Under the pieces are notes generated by a model. That model searched no databases. It was not told where the DNA came from and was given only the letters and a program-made list of their open reading frames with translations. DNA of 64,000 nucleotides, from positions 3,348,001-3,412,000 of the forward strand of contig JAAQVN010000001.1 of the NCBI GenBank assembly GCA_011754535.1. The letters are read 5' to 3'. The position numbers and the translations under genes are program-made. Origin of the DNA: Enterobacter asburiae (GTDB lineage: Bacteria > Pseudomonadota > Gammaproteobacteria > Enterobacterales > Enterobacteriaceae). Every line of letters begins with the position of its first letter. Position 1 is the first letter of the stretch. Positions 44,225 through 53,587 of the stretch are shown piece after piece.

Positions 44225-45047
44225 GTGAAGCCTCCAGTTGGCAAATCGTCTCGTTGAGGGCCGCTTTGCTCTCCGCGGTCAACCGCAGGTGGTGCGAGTT
44301 GCTGAGCTGTTCCAGGTACGGCACCCCCTGCCCTTTGATGCTGTCGAGGATCACCACCCGCGGACGCGCATCGGCCTCCGGTACCCTTGAAGTCACCTCC
44401 AGCAGCGCCGGAACGTCATCCCCCTTCACCGTTACTACGTCAAAGCCAAAGGCGCGGAACTTCCCTTCCAGGTCGAACGCGCTGATGATCTCGTCCAGCT
44501 CGCCGTCGAGCTGCTGTTTGTTCCAGTCGACAAACACCGTCAGGTTGTTGAGGCGATGGTGGGCGATAAACTGGAAGGCTTCCCAGCACTGACCCTCGTT
44601 CAGCTCGCCGTCACCGACGATGCAGAAGACCCGATTCGGCCGCCCCGCGAGCTTGTGCGACAGCGCCATGCCGCCAGCGATGGAGATCCCCTGCCCGAGC
44701 GAGCCGGTGGTAGCGTCCACGCCGCGCGTTTTCAGGCGGTCCGGATGGCTTGGCAGACGCGTGCCGTTCTGGTTCAGGGTGCTCAGCTCCTCCATCGGGA
44801 AGTAGCCCTTAATCGCCAGGGTGCTGTAGAGCGCCGGGCCCGCATGGCCCTTCGACAGCACAAAATAGTCGCGCTCCGGCCAGTCCGGATCCGCCGGGTC
44901 GATCTTCATCACCGCGCCGTACAGCACGGCCAGTGTTTCGACCACCGACATACTGCCGCCGTAGTGCCCAAAGCCCAGCTGCGTTAGCGATTTCAGCGTC
45001 TCAAGGCGGATCTGGCGCGCCAGTTCAGTTATCTCGTTCTCATTCAT
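44217..45047 (-). CDS. Transketolase, N-terminal half (split enzyme)
   Basis: A 276-residue protein equal to the thiamine-diphosphate-binding N-terminal domain of transketolase. The motif GDGELNEGQCWEAF with a downstream DWN (about 25 residues later) binds the diphosphate and metal. Others are SKGHAGPALYSTLA with the active-site His (about 70) and GSLGQGISIAGGMAL. It overlaps the PTS IIC gene by 4 bp. Split transketolases act as pairs of two chains; here both active-site halves look intact. Confidence 0.9.
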   Translation of the reverse strand: MNENEITELARQIRLETLKSLTQLGFGHYGGSMSVVETLAVLYGAVMKIDPADPDWPERDYFVLSKGHAGPALYSTLAIKGYFPMEELSTLNQNGTRLPSHPDRLKTRGVDATTGSLGQGISIAGGMALSHKLAGRPNRVFCIVGDGELNEGQCWEAFQFIAHHRLNNLTVFVDWNKQQLDGELDEIISAFDLEGKFRAFGFDVVTVKGDDVPALLEVTSRVPEADARPRVVILDSIKGQGVPYLEQLSNSHHLRLTAESKAALNETICQLEASHD

Positions 45048-46441
45048 GATTTGGCTCCGGTGTTTTCCTGCGCGTTACCGCCAGCAGGTTTGTTTTTCGC
45101 GAAGACGTTGTACGCCACCAGCAGTGCGAACAGCGCCACAACCAGCCCGGTGATGGCGAGCGGCGACAGGAAGCGCGCCAGGTTACCCAGCACAATACCG
45201 ACCGCGCCGAAATCGGCATCCGAGAAGGTGGTATTAGCAAAGCCAATCGCGCCCAGTACCGGCAGCAGCAGAACCGGCAGGAAGGTGATCAGCAGGCCGT
45301 TGGCGAAGGCGCCTATCATTGCCCCGCGGCGTCCGCCGGTGGCGTTACCGAACACGCCCGCCGTCGCGCCGGTGAAGAAGTGCGGCACCACGCCCGGCAG
45401 GATCAGCACCCAGTTGAACTGGCCGCAGATGATTAACCCCACAATCCCCCCCAGGAAGCTGAACAGGAAGCCAATCAGCACCGCGTTTGGCGCATAGGGA
45501 TAGACCACCGGGCAGTCCAGCGCGGGACGCGCGTTCGGGACCAGTTTTTCCGAGAAGCCGGTAAAGGCCGGGACGATTTCTGCCAGAATCAGGCGCACAC
45601 CCTGCAGGATGATGAACACGCCCGCCGCGAAGGTGATCGCCATGATGATGGCGTATACCAGGTAGTTCTGACCGCCGCTGAAGGTCGACTCGACATACTC
45701 GCGTCCGGCGCTCACCGCCATGATCAGATAGATAATCATCATGGTCAGGGAGATGGAGATCGAAGAGTCGCGCAGGAAGCTCAGGTTCTTCGGCAGGTTC
45801 ATCTCTTCGGTGGAGCGGGAGCCTTTGCCGACTTTGCTGCCAATCCAGCCGGACAGCACGTAGCCCAGCGTACCGAAATGGCCAAATGCAATCTCATCGT
45901 TGCCGGTAATACGCTTCATATAGCGCTGCGCAATGGCCGGGAAGAACGCCATAATCAGGCCGAGGATCAGCGAGCCGGTAAACACCAGCCCCACGCCCTC
46001 AAAACCCGCCACGGTGAGGATCACGCCAATCATGCACGCCATATAAAACGTGTGGTGTCCGGTCAGGAATATGTACTTCAGGCGGGTAAAGCGCGCGACG
46101 ACAATATTCGCCACCATGCCGAAGGCCATGATCAGCGCGGTCGAGGCACCGTATTTTTCCAGGGCTATCGACACTATCGCTTCATTGTTAGGAATAATGC
46201 CCTGGATATTAAAGGCGTGCTCAAACATGCCGCCTAAGGGATTTAGCGACCCCACCAGCACCGTGGCGCCGCCGCCCAGCACAATAAAGCCGAGAATCGT
46301 TTTAATTGTGCCTTTTACGACATCTGAAAAAGATTTTTTCTGCGCAACAAGACCAATTAACGCAATTAACCCCACCAGCACCGAAGGGACTTTTAAAATA
46401 TCGACAACGAAATTCAGCGTTTCAAGGATAAACATATCCAC
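45044..46441 (-). CDS. PTS system IIC component, ascorbate (UlaA/SgaT) type
   Basis: A 465-residue membrane permease with about 11 hydrophobic segments. It belongs to the ascorbate-type IIC superfamily: GHHTFYMACMIGVIL near residue 130, then GDEIAFGHFG-like and LPGVVPHFFTGATAGVFGN stretches. It would move a sugar or sugar acid across the inner membrane while IIB phosphorylates it. The true substrate is not known; the usual ula partners for L-ascorbate breakdown are absent here. It lies 15 bp after the IIB gene. Confidence 0.88.
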   Translation of the reverse strand: MDMFILETLNFVVDILKVPSVLVGLIALIGLVAQKKSFSDVVKGTIKTILGFIVLGGGATVLVGSLNPLGGMFEHAFNIQGIIPNNEAIVSIALEKYGASTALIMAFGMVANIVVARFTRLKYIFLTGHHTFYMACMIGVILTVAGFEGVGLVFTGSLILGLIMAFFPAIAQRYMKRITGNDEIAFGHFGTLGYVLSGWIGSKVGKGSRSTEEMNLPKNLSFLRDSSISISLTMMIIYLIMAVSAGREYVESTFSGGQNYLVYAIIMAITFAAGVFIILQGVRLILAEIVPAFTGFSEKLVPNARPALDCPVVYPYAPNAVLIGFLFSFLGGIVGLIICGQFNWVLILPGVVPHFFTGATAGVFGNATGGRRGAMIGAFANGLLITFLPVLLLPVLGAIGFANTTFSDADFGAVGIVLGNLARFLSPLAITGLVVALFALLVAYNVFAKNKPAGGNAQENTGAKS

Positions 46442-46456
46442 CTCGCCTTATCAGGG

Positions 46457-46729
46457 TTATTGTCTGTCGAACCAGGCGCGCAGCTGCGCTTCGAGTTCGT
46501 TGATATCAATGATGTTGTTGATCACTACCAGCTGGCTTTCCGGCACGCTGGCGCTTGCCGCAATGTCTTTCGCCATCACGAACAGGTCCGCCGCGCCCGG
46601 CGTGGCGGAGGAGAGATCGGAGTGTTCAACCTCGGCGTCAATGTCCAGCTTTTTGAGCACCTTTTTAATGTTCATTTCGACCATAAAACTGCTGCCCAGG
46701 CCAGAACCGCAAATAGCCATGATTTTCAT
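46457..46729 (-). CDS. PTS system IIB component, ascorbate (SgaB) type
   Basis: A 90-residue IIB domain protein. The phosphorylated cysteine is Cys7 in MKIMAICGSGLGSSFMVEMN, with the P-loop-like GSGLGSS that follows. It takes phosphate from the IIA protein and gives it to the substrate carried by IIC. It starts 80 bp after the IIA gene, the largest gap in the operon. Confidence 0.9.
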   Translation of the reverse strand: MKIMAICGSGLGSSFMVEMNIKKVLKKLDIDAEVEHSDLSSATPGAADLFVMAKDIAASASVPESQLVVINNIIDINELEAQLRAWFDRQ

Positions 46730-46809
46730 TGTTGTCCCCTTATTTTGAGTAGAGCACGCCCCATCACGCTGGCGCGTAATGTTGGGAAGAATCGGATTAA
46801 AGAATTAAA

Positions 46810-47253
46810 TCAGAAGCGGTCAATAATGGTTTTAATATCCTCCAGGGTATTCGCCTGATGTAATTTCTCCATATCCTCGTCGCTGGAAAATAGTTCTGCG
46901 AGTGCGGATATCATTTCAATATGGCTATGTTTATCCGGTGCCGCGAGCATAATAATCAGATCGACAGGGTCAAACTCTCCGGCACCAAAAGAGACGCCCT
47001 GTTTTAGTTTTAGTAATGACAAGCCCAGTCCTTTGGCGCCCTCCTCCGGCCGCGCATGCGGCATGGCCAGCCCTGGTGCCAGCACATAATAGGGTCCTAA
47101 CGTATGGTGCTGCTGAATGATTGCCGTCACGTATTCCGGTGCAATCACCTGCAGATCCAGCAGCGGTTTCGCGCATATCTCCAGCGCCTGCGGCCAGCTT
47201 TCAACGCTATCCTGCAGTGTAATGGTTGTATCATATATCCACTTTTTGAGCAT
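46810..47253 (-). CDS. PTS system IIA component (fructose/mannitol-ascorbate fold)
   Basis: A 147-residue EIIA of the PTS-EIIA type 2 family. The phosphorylated histidine lies in APGLAMPHARPEEGAKG (His about 66), followed by the KLKQGVSFGAGEFDPVDLIIMLA stretch. It is the first gene of the operon and is divergent from the LacI-type regulator across 232 bp that contain candidate operators. Confidence 0.9.
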   Translation of the reverse strand: MLKKWIYDTTITLQDSVESWPQALEICAKPLLDLQVIAPEYVTAIIQQHHTLGPYYVLAPGLAMPHARPEEGAKGLGLSLLKLKQGVSFGAGEFDPVDLIIMLAAPDKHSHIEMISALAELFSSDEDMEKLHQANTLEDIKTIIDRF

Positions 47254-47313
47254 TTTTCCCTCCCGCTAAACGCTAAAGATGGGCAAACTTTATTCAACCC
47301 ATCAATCATTGAC

Positions 47314-47329
47314 TGCGATCGCGATCACA
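47314..47329. promoter_or_regulatory. Candidate CRP site between the PTS operon and its regulator
   Basis: TGCGA-TCGCGA-TCACA matches the CRP consensus TGTGA-N6-TCACA at 9 of 10 core positions. It lies about 60 bp before the start codon of the IIA gene. Catabolite control of a PTS operon is expected. The inner GATCGCGATC is also a palindrome, so it could instead be a third operator. Confidence 0.55.
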
Positions 47330-47331
47330 AA

Positions 47332-47343
47332 GATAGCGCTACC
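47332..47343. promoter_or_regulatory. Candidate operator of the LacI-type regulator, site 1
   Basis: GATAGCGCTACC is a near-perfect palindrome of the LacI/GntR type with a central CG step flanked by GC, one base from the perfect copy at 47365. The centres of the two copies are 34 bp apart. Confidence 0.6.
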
Positions 47344-47364
47344 AATAACTAACATGCAGAAGTG

Positions 47365-47378
47365 TGATAGCGCTATCA
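47365..47378. promoter_or_regulatory. Candidate operator of the LacI-type regulator, site 2
   Basis: TGATAGCGCTATCA is a perfect 14 bp palindrome centred on CG, the form typical of LacI-family operators. With site 1 it makes a pair suited to cooperative binding, between the divergent PTS operon and regulator. Confidence 0.7.
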
Positions 47379-47485
47379 AATTGTCATCATCGTGTGAAAT
47401 CACAGCCAAAAAAGGGATTTAAGGCGTATACTGCCTGTCACCTGAAATGAAGGAAAAAGAACGCGTCTGGTCAGCAGGAAGGTGT

Positions 47486-48505
47486 ATGTCTTTAACCCGA
47501 AAACGGCGCAGTACCGGAAAAGTCACGCTCGCTGATGTCGCACAGCTTGCCGGAGTCGGCACGATGACCGTCTCCCGTGCACTCCGCACGCCTGAACAGG
47601 TTTCCGATAAACTGCGTGAAAAAATTGAAGCTGCGGTGCAGGAGCTGGGCTATATGCCCAATCTCGCCGCCAGCGCACTGGCATCGGCGTCGTCATGGAC
47701 GATTGCGATGGTTGTTCCCAACCTTTCCGAAGCCGGTTGTTCAGAGATGTTTGCCGGGCTACAGCAGGTGCTGCAGCCGGCCGGATACCAGATCATGCTG
47801 GCTGAGTCCCAGCATCGTCTTGAACAGGAAGAGAAACTGCTCGAAACGCTGCTGGCGTCGAATATCGCCGCCGCGATTTTACTCAGCGTCGAGCACACCG
47901 ACACCGTTCGCCACTGGCTGAAAAATGCGTCGATTCCGGTGATGGAGATGGGTGCTATGCGCGCCGATCCGATCGATATGAATATCGGGATCGATAACGT
48001 GGCGGCCATGTTTGAGCTGACGGAAATGGTGATCAGGCGCGGCTACCAAAATATTGGCCTGCTGTGCGCCAACCAGGAGCAGTGGATTTTCCAGCAGCAT
48101 TTGCAGGGCTGGTACAAGGCGATGCTGCGCCATCATCTGTCGCCGAACCGGGTGATTAACGCGGCGATGCCGCCGAGCTTCTCGACCGGCGCGGCACAGC
48201 TGCCAGAGTTCCTGCTGGCGTGGCCGGAACTGGATGCGCTGGTGTGCGTATCAGACGAGCTGGCCTGTGGCGCGCTGTATGAGTGTCAGCGTCGACGCAT
48301 TAAAGTGCCGGACGATCTGGCAGTCGTGGGCTTTGGTGATAGCGACGTGAGCCGCGTTTGCCAGCCGCCGCTGACGACGATGGCGGTACCGCATCGTAAG
48401 ATTGGGATTGAGGCAGGAAAAGCGCTACTGGAACGTCTGAATGACGGAGACTGGCGCGACCAAAAACCCATCGCGTCCAGCCTGTGCCTGCGGGAAAGCT
48501 GTTAA
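47486..48505 (+). CDS. LacI-family regulator, GntR-like, of the PTS/transketolase operon
   Basis: A 339-residue LacI/GalR-family protein. The helix-turn-helix and hinge cover about residues 10-60 (KVTLADVAQLAGVGTMTVS, then LREKIEAAVQELGYMPN). The ligand-binding domain follows from about 68. It resembles gluconate regulators of the GntR type. I use the ATG at 47486, which has an AGGAAGG ribosome-binding site 4 bases away; an upstream ATG has none. Its position and the palindromes between it and the IIA gene suggest that it represses the PTS operon and perhaps itself. It converges with yfcD, 3 bp between the stops. Confidence 0.88.
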   Translation: MSLTRKRRSTGKVTLADVAQLAGVGTMTVSRALRTPEQVSDKLREKIEAAVQELGYMPNLAASALASASSWTIAMVVPNLSEAGCSEMFAGLQQVLQPAGYQIMLAESQHRLEQEEKLLETLLASNIAAAILLSVEHTDTVRHWLKNASIPVMEMGAMRADPIDMNIGIDNVAAMFELTEMVIRRGYQNIGLLCANQEQWIFQQHLQGWYKAMLRHHLSPNRVINAAMPPSFSTGAAQLPEFLLAWPELDALVCVSDELACGALYECQRRRIKVPDDLAVVGFGDSDVSRVCQPPLTTMAVPHRKIGIEAGKALLERLNDGDWRDQKPIASSLCLRESC

Positions 48506-48508
48506 GAC

Positions 48509-49075
48509 TTACTCAGCCTCTTCCTCTTTTTCCGCTTTGTTTTCCGGCTTAGCGGATTCGTTTTTGGCGTTGCGGGTCATCCACAGCGCCAGCGCCTTTA
48601 ATGAATCTGGCGTGAACTCGTCACAGCGGGCAGTAATCTCTTCCGGCGTCATCCAGCAGACTTCGCTTACTTCCTCTTCCTGCAGGGCGAAAGGCCCGTG
48701 GGACACACAGCTAAACAGTCCGCCCCAGACGCGGCAATGCTCGTCTTCGAAATAGAACTGGCCGTGCTCGGCAAACGGCACCCCGGCGATGCCTAACTCT
48801 TCTTCCGCTTCACGACGCGCGGAATCCAGCAGCACTTCATCGGCCTGCACGACGCCACCCGCGGTGGCATCCAGCATACCCGGAAGAAAATCTTTAGTGT
48901 CCGTGCGGCGCTGGACCAGAATTTTGCCCATGCCGTCATGCACAACGATGTACGTTGCACGGTGACGCAGGCGCTCTGCACGCATTTGTTCGCGGCTCGC
49001 CTGCGCGATCACTTCATTTTCTTCGCTGACAATGTCAACCCATTCAGTACTTACCAAATGATTCTGCTCCACCAT
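48509..49075 (-). CDS. yfcD: Nudix hydrolase YfcD
   Basis: A 188-residue Nudix-family protein. The Nudix box reads [20 protein letters not shown] followed by ELGI, with all conserved Gly, Glu and Arg positions. The central part is related to isopentenyl-diphosphate isomerase-like Nudix proteins ([21 protein letters not shown]). Substrate is not known. The C-terminus is longer and more acidic than I recall for E. coli, ending KAEKEEEAE. Confidence 0.92.
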   Translation of the reverse strand: MVEQNHLVSTEWVDIVSEENEVIAQASREQMRAERLRHRATYIVVHDGMGKILVQRRTDTKDFLPGMLDATAGGVVQADEVLLDSARREAEEELGIAGVPFAEHGQFYFEDEHCRVWGGLFSCVSHGPFALQEEEVSEVCWMTPEEITARCDEFTPDSLKALALWMTRNAKNESAKPENKAEKEEEAE

Positions 49076-49130
49076 CGGGAAACCTTCTCGTCTAAGCGCT
49101 CTTTCGGCGCGTTTGCAGTTGTGGTGTAAC

Positions 49131-49682
49131 TTACGGATTAATCGCTACCTGCGCAATAACTTGCTGATCATTAAGTGCGATAACGCTCAGGGTATTTCCA
49201 TCCAGCATGCCATAGCTCGCAGGATATCCGCCTTTCGGGATGCTGACCGACCCCGGGTTAAAGTGATAGATCTCACCGCGTTTTTCAGCAACCGGAATAT
49301 GAGTATGACCGTAAACCAGTACATCGCCAGCCGCGAGCGCAGGGAGATTGTCCGGGCTAAAAAGATGCCCATGCGTCAGGAACAGCCGGCAGTTTTCCTG
49401 CAGCACCTGTTGCCACGGCGCGGTAAGAGGAAAATGGAGCAGCATCTGGTCCACTTCGCTGTCGCAATTGCCGCGCACGGCGATAATGCGCGAGGCAAAG
49501 GAGTTGAGCTTCTCCGCCACCTGCGCAGGGGCATAGCCTTCCGGCAGCGCATTGCGTGGCCCATGATTTAACACATCCCCCAGAATCACCAGCCATTGCG
49601 CCCCGCTTTGCGAAAACAGAGAAAGCACTCGCTCGGTCGCGGGCAGCGATCCATGGATATCCGACGCAAACATCAGTTTCAT
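49131..49682 (-). CDS. yfcE: Metallophosphoesterase YfcE
   Basis: A 183-residue calcineurin-like phosphoesterase that in E. coli acts on model phosphodiesters with manganese. Metal-binding motifs are [11 protein letters not shown] (Asp8, His10), [26 protein letters not shown] and YGHTHIPV. It lies 55 bp downstream of the start of yfcD's upstream side, both on the minus strand, as in E. coli. Confidence 0.93.
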   Translation of the reverse strand: MKLMFASDIHGSLPATERVLSLFSQSGAQWLVILGDVLNHGPRNALPEGYAPAQVAEKLNSFASRIIAVRGNCDSEVDQMLLHFPLTAPWQQVLQENCRLFLTHGHLFSPDNLPALAAGDVLVYGHTHIPVAEKRGEIYHFNPGSVSIPKGGYPASYGMLDGNTLSVIALNDQQVIAQVAINP

Positions 49683-49737
49683 CCGTCACTCCCAGGTAAA
49701 AAAACTGCCCTTATCATACCTGAAGCGTCAGGGCTTA

Positions 49738-50460
<723 letters not shown>

Positions 50461-50521
50461 TTACAACCACCACCTATACTCATTTGTCATGGCACCACTA
50501 TTCGACTGACAGGAGTTGAGA

Positions 50522-51151
50522 ATGATTGACCTTTATTACGCCCCTACTCCAAACGGCCATAAGATCACCCTCTTTCTCGAAGAAGCCGAACTGGATTACA
50601 GAATCATTCGCGTGGATATCAGCAAAGGCGAACAGTTCAACCCTGTGTTTTTGGCTATCTCGCCGAACAATAAAATTCCGGCCATTATTGATAGCCAGCC
50701 AGCGGACGGAGGCAGGCCGCTGAGCCTGTTTGAATCCGGCGAAATTTTGCTTTATCTGGCGGAGAAAACCGGCAAGCTGCTGAGCGGTGAATTGCGCGAG
50801 CGTCACCACACTCTGCAGTGGCTTTTCTGGCAGTCAAGCGGCTTTGGGCCGATGCTGGGGCAGAACCACCACTTCACCGCCTTCGCGCCGCAGACCATTC
50901 CTTACGCCATCGAGCGATATCAGGTTGAAACCCAGCGTCTTTACGGCGTTCTGAACCAGCGGCTGGAGAAAACGCCGTGGCTCGGGGGCGACCATTACAG
51001 CATTGCCGATATTGCCTGCTGGCCGTGGGTAAATACGCATGATAAACACCGGATTGACTTAGCTTCTTACCCGGCGGTGAATAACTGGTTTGAGCGTATC
51101 CGGACCCGCCCGGCCACTGAACGCGCGATGCAAAAAATCCAGCAAATTTAA
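50522..51151 (+). CDS. yfcG: Disulfide-bond oxidoreductase / glutathione transferase YfcG
   Basis: A 209-residue glutathione transferase of the Nu class, with disulfide-bond reductase activity known for E. coli YfcG. Key features are MIDLYYAPTPNGHKITLFLE at the N-terminus with the conserved Thr-Pro-Asn, NNKIPAIID with the cis-Pro, and FESGEILLYLAEKTG. The start is the ATG at 50522, 6 bases after AGGAG. The C-terminus is a few residues shorter than in E. coli. Confidence 0.93.
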   Translation: MIDLYYAPTPNGHKITLFLEEAELDYRIIRVDISKGEQFNPVFLAISPNNKIPAIIDSQPADGGRPLSLFESGEILLYLAEKTGKLLSGELRERHHTLQWLFWQSSGFGPMLGQNHHFTAFAPQTIPYAIERYQVETQRLYGVLNQRLEKTPWLGGDHYSIADIACWPWVNTHDKHRIDLASYPAVNNWFERIRTRPATERAMQKIQQI

Positions 51152-51225
51152 CCTTGTAGGAAGCTGGGTGCCTGCGAGGCTCTCATGTATTATGGGCGGA
51201 AATACTGACACGGAGATGACCTGCA

Positions 51226-51594
51226 ATGTCACAGCCAGACGCTATTATTCGGATAAAAAATTTACGCTTGCGCACGTTCATTGGTATCAAAGAGGAAGAG
51301 ATTGCCAACCGTCAGGATATTGTTATTAATGTGGTTATCCACTACCCGGCAGACAAAGCGCGGGCCAGCGAAGACATCAACGACGCGCTGAACTATCGCA
51401 CGATAACCAAAAACATCATTCAGTACGTGGAAAACAACCGCTTCTCGCTGCTGGAGAAATTAACTCAGGATGTGCTCGATATCGCACGCGACCATGACTG
51501 GGTCACTTATGCTGAAGTAGAGATCGATAAACTTCACGCCCTGCGCTATGCCGACTCCGTCTCCATGACGTTAAGCTGGCGACGCCAGGGGTGA
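51226..51594 (+). CDS. folX: Dihydroneopterin triphosphate 2'-epimerase FolX
   Basis: A 122-residue pterin-metabolism enzyme related to FolB. It interconverts dihydroneopterin and dihydromonapterin triphosphates. Family motifs are [17 protein letters not shown] at the N-terminus and the glutamate of [19 protein letters not shown]. It precedes yfcH by 13 bp, as in E. coli. Confidence 0.95.
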   Translation: MSQPDAIIRIKNLRLRTFIGIKEEEIANRQDIVINVVIHYPADKARASEDINDALNYRTITKNIIQYVENNRFSLLEKLTQDVLDIARDHDWVTYAEVEIDKLHALRYADSVSMTLSWRRQG

Positions 51595-51607
51595 ACCTGG
51601 AGGTTGT

Positions 51608-52501
51608 ATGAAGATTTTGCTGACTGGCGGTACAGGCCTGATTGGTCGCCATCTCATTGCCCGCCTGCAGGCGCTGCATCATGATGTCACCGTGGTGACG
51701 CGCAGCCCGGAAAAAGCGCGTCAGGTGCTGGGAGCAGGGGTCGATATCTGGAAAGGGCTGGCCGATCGGCAGAATCTGGACGGTTTTGACGCCGTCATCA
51801 ACCTTGCAGGCGAACCCATCGCTGATAAGCGCTGGACCGAAGAGCAGAAACAGCGGTTGTGCAGTAGCCGCTGGAATATTACCGAAAAGCTGGTTGAGCT
51901 GATTCGCAACAGCCACACGCCGCCGTCGGTGCTGATTTCAGGTTCTGCGACGGGCTATTACGGCGATCTTGGCGAAGTGGTGGTAACCGAAGAGGAGCCG
52001 CCCCACAACGAGTTTACCCATAAACTCTGCGCCCAGTGGGAGCGCATCGCCTGCGCGGCGCAGAGCGATAAGACCCGCGTCTGCCTGCTGCGTACCGGCG
52101 TGGTGCTTGCGCCGAAAGGCGGCATTCTGGGTAAAATGCTTCCGCCCTTTAGGCTGGGGCTCGGCGGGCCGATCGGCAACGGCCGTCAGTACCTGGCCTG
52201 GATCCATATCGACGATATGGTGAACGGCATTATCTGGCTGCTGGATAACGATCTGCGCGGGCCGTTTAATATGGTTGCGCCGTATCCGGTACGCAATGAA
52301 CAGTTTGCCCATGCGCTGGGGCACGCCCTGCACCGCCCGGCGATTTTACGCGTGCCTGCGACGGCGATTCGCCTGATGATGGGCGAAGCGTCCGTGCTGG
52401 TGCTGGGCGGCCAGCGCGCGCTGCCAAAACGGCTGGAGGCGGCCGGGTTTGCGTTTCGCTGGTATGATTTAGAAGAGGCGCTGGGGGATGTGGTGCGGTG
52501 A
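51608..52501 (+). CDS. yfcH: SDR-type epimerase YfcH
   Basis: A 297-residue NAD(P)-dependent protein of the atypical short-chain dehydrogenase class (DUF1731 C-terminal part). The nucleotide-binding motif is [11 protein letters not shown] (residues 6-16); the middle has [12 protein letters not shown], with the Tyr of YYGD, and the C-terminal domain reads [19 protein letters not shown]. It follows folX with a short gap. Its substrate is unknown; the E. coli relative is also uncharacterised. Confidence 0.92.
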   Translation: MKILLTGGTGLIGRHLIARLQALHHDVTVVTRSPEKARQVLGAGVDIWKGLADRQNLDGFDAVINLAGEPIADKRWTEEQKQRLCSSRWNITEKLVELIRNSHTPPSVLISGSATGYYGDLGEVVVTEEEPPHNEFTHKLCAQWERIACAAQSDKTRVCLLRTGVVLAPKGGILGKMLPPFRLGLGGPIGNGRQYLAWIHIDDMVNGIIWLLDNDLRGPFNMVAPYPVRNEQFAHALGHALHRPAILRVPATAIRLMMGEASVLVLGGQRALPKRLEAAGFAFRWYDLEEALGDVVR

Positions 52502-52545
52502 ATATGTTACAGTGATACGCCATGTTCCGATGAAATGGCGTAACA

Positions 52546-53055
52546 ATGGCAACCATCACCACTCCCCGGCTTCACCTCACCCCTTTCGAACCCTCAGACT
52601 GGGCGTTCTTCCGCTCGCTGCGCGAAAACCGCGACATCATGCGCTATATGGCCGCGATTGCTCCCGAAAAAGAGACCCGACGCGTGTTTGCCGCACGCCT
52701 GATGGCGGAGCATGTCTTCGTGATCCGCTTTCTGAATGAAGATACGCCGCTGGGGGATATCGGCCTGCAAATCAGTCAGGAGAATCGTGCAGAGGCGGAC
52801 ATCGGCTACACGGTTGTGCCTGCGGCGCAGGGAAAAGGTATCGCCAGTGAGGCGCTGCGCGCGGTGTGTGATTATGCGTTTAACCAGACCGGCGTGAGAG
52901 CGATTAACGCGTACGTGCTGGCGGATAACAGCGGGTCCGTGCGGGTGCTGGAGAAAGCCGGTTTTGTGCGCACGCAGGTGCTGGAAAAAGCGTATGAGAT
53001 TGACGGCGTGCGTTATGACGACTGGGTGTATCGGCTGGAGTGTGGTGCGGCCTGA
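52546..53055 (+). CDS. RimJ/RimL-type GNAT acetyltransferase
   Basis: A 169-residue GNAT acetyltransferase of the ribosomal-protein N-acetyltransferase type. It begins TTPRLHLTPFEPSDWAFF, has ADIGYTVVPAAQGKGIASEA as the acetyl-CoA loop (near residue 85-104), and ENKA-like NSGSVRVLEKAGFVR near 125. Target unknown. In E. coli a different gene (yfcI) follows yfcH, so this is an accessory insertion. It starts 44 bp after yfcH. Confidence 0.88.
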   Translation: MATITTPRLHLTPFEPSDWAFFRSLRENRDIMRYMAAIAPEKETRRVFAARLMAEHVFVIRFLNEDTPLGDIGLQISQENRAEADIGYTVVPAAQGKGIASEALRAVCDYAFNQTGVRAINAYVLADNSGSVRVLEKAGFVRTQVLEKAYEIDGVRYDDWVYRLECGAA

Positions 53056-53073
53056 GGCCCTCACCCACGGGGT

Positions 53074-53496
53074 TGAGGAATCCCCACAAATTAATGCCAG
53101 CACGAACGCCCCCCTCTCCCTTGAGGGAGAGGGCTGGGGTGAGGGGGAACATACGGCTCTGGTGGTCATTCCGTTCACTTTATGTTCATTGCTACTCTGT
53201 AACGACAATACCTGTGAACGTGCCAGGGCGGCTCAATCGCCACCGCCCTGGCGACCCGGGCTCCCGGCGGTAAATCGCCGCTTCGCGGTGCCCTCAGCTT
53301 ATTCCTTCAGGCTATCGGGTCGGGCATGAGCCTGCATCCCTGCAGGCCACGCCCTCTCGGCGCATCCGTGCGCCTCGCCCCGGCCTTACGGAAACGCTTC
53401 GGCGATTTACAGCCGGACCAGGGCGTCGCTGAAAGCTTTAACTCATTCTGAAACAACCTTTATTGCTTCTGCTTATAAATTACTGGGGATTCCTCA
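53074..53496. mobile_element. 423 bp MITE-like element with inverted ends
   Basis: TGAGGAATCCCCA at 53074-53086 and its exact reverse complement TGGGGATTCCTCA at 53484-53496 bound this stretch, and similarity continues a few bases on both sides (GGG outside, AATT inside). No transposase is encoded. Inside are a CCCTCACCC-family palindrome (53112-53145) and a row of hairpins from 53222 to 53374. The best are GCCAGGGCGG / CCGCCCTGGC (53222-53252), GCCTGCA / TGCAGGC (53330-53347) and GGCGCA / TGCGCC (53359-53374). It fills the gap between the acetyltransferase gene and hisP. I see no target-site duplication. The mobile-element reading is an inference. Confidence 0.5.
53112..53145. repeat. Palindromic intergenic repeat (CCCTCACCC family)
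   Basis: CCCTCTCCC TTGA GGGAGAGGG followed by CTGGGGTGAGGG. It is the reverse orientation of the copy at 16270-16302. A stray CCCTCACCC lies at 53058-53066, so the outer arm may have been separated from the stem by the sequence between. Confidence 0.75.
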
Positions 53497-53526
53497 GCCC
53501 ACGGGGAGAGGGAGAACACCTGGCCC

Positions 53527-53556
53527 GTAGGCCCGGTAAGCGAAGCGCCACCGGGC
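53527..53556. repeat. REP-type palindrome downstream of hisP
   Basis: GTAGGCCCGGTAAGCGAAGC followed by GCCACCGGGC is a typical REP unit. It lies 31 bp past the hisP stop and may protect the his transport mRNA 3' end. Confidence 0.85.
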
Positions 53557-53587
53557 GGTTGGGCTGCACTGCGGGCTGATGCCTTCT

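Noticed and set aside
47395..47410. TGTGAAATCACA considered as a CRP site before the LacI-type gene
   Set aside because: The half-sites are only 2 bp apart and CRP needs 6; the better candidate is at 47314-47329.
53326..53451. 41-residue open frame inside the 423 bp element (MSLHPCRPRPLGASV...)
   Set aside because: No ribosome-binding site, and it runs through GC-rich hairpin arms that explain its Arg/Pro-rich composition. It may be annotated elsewhere as a hypothetical protein, but I cannot support it.
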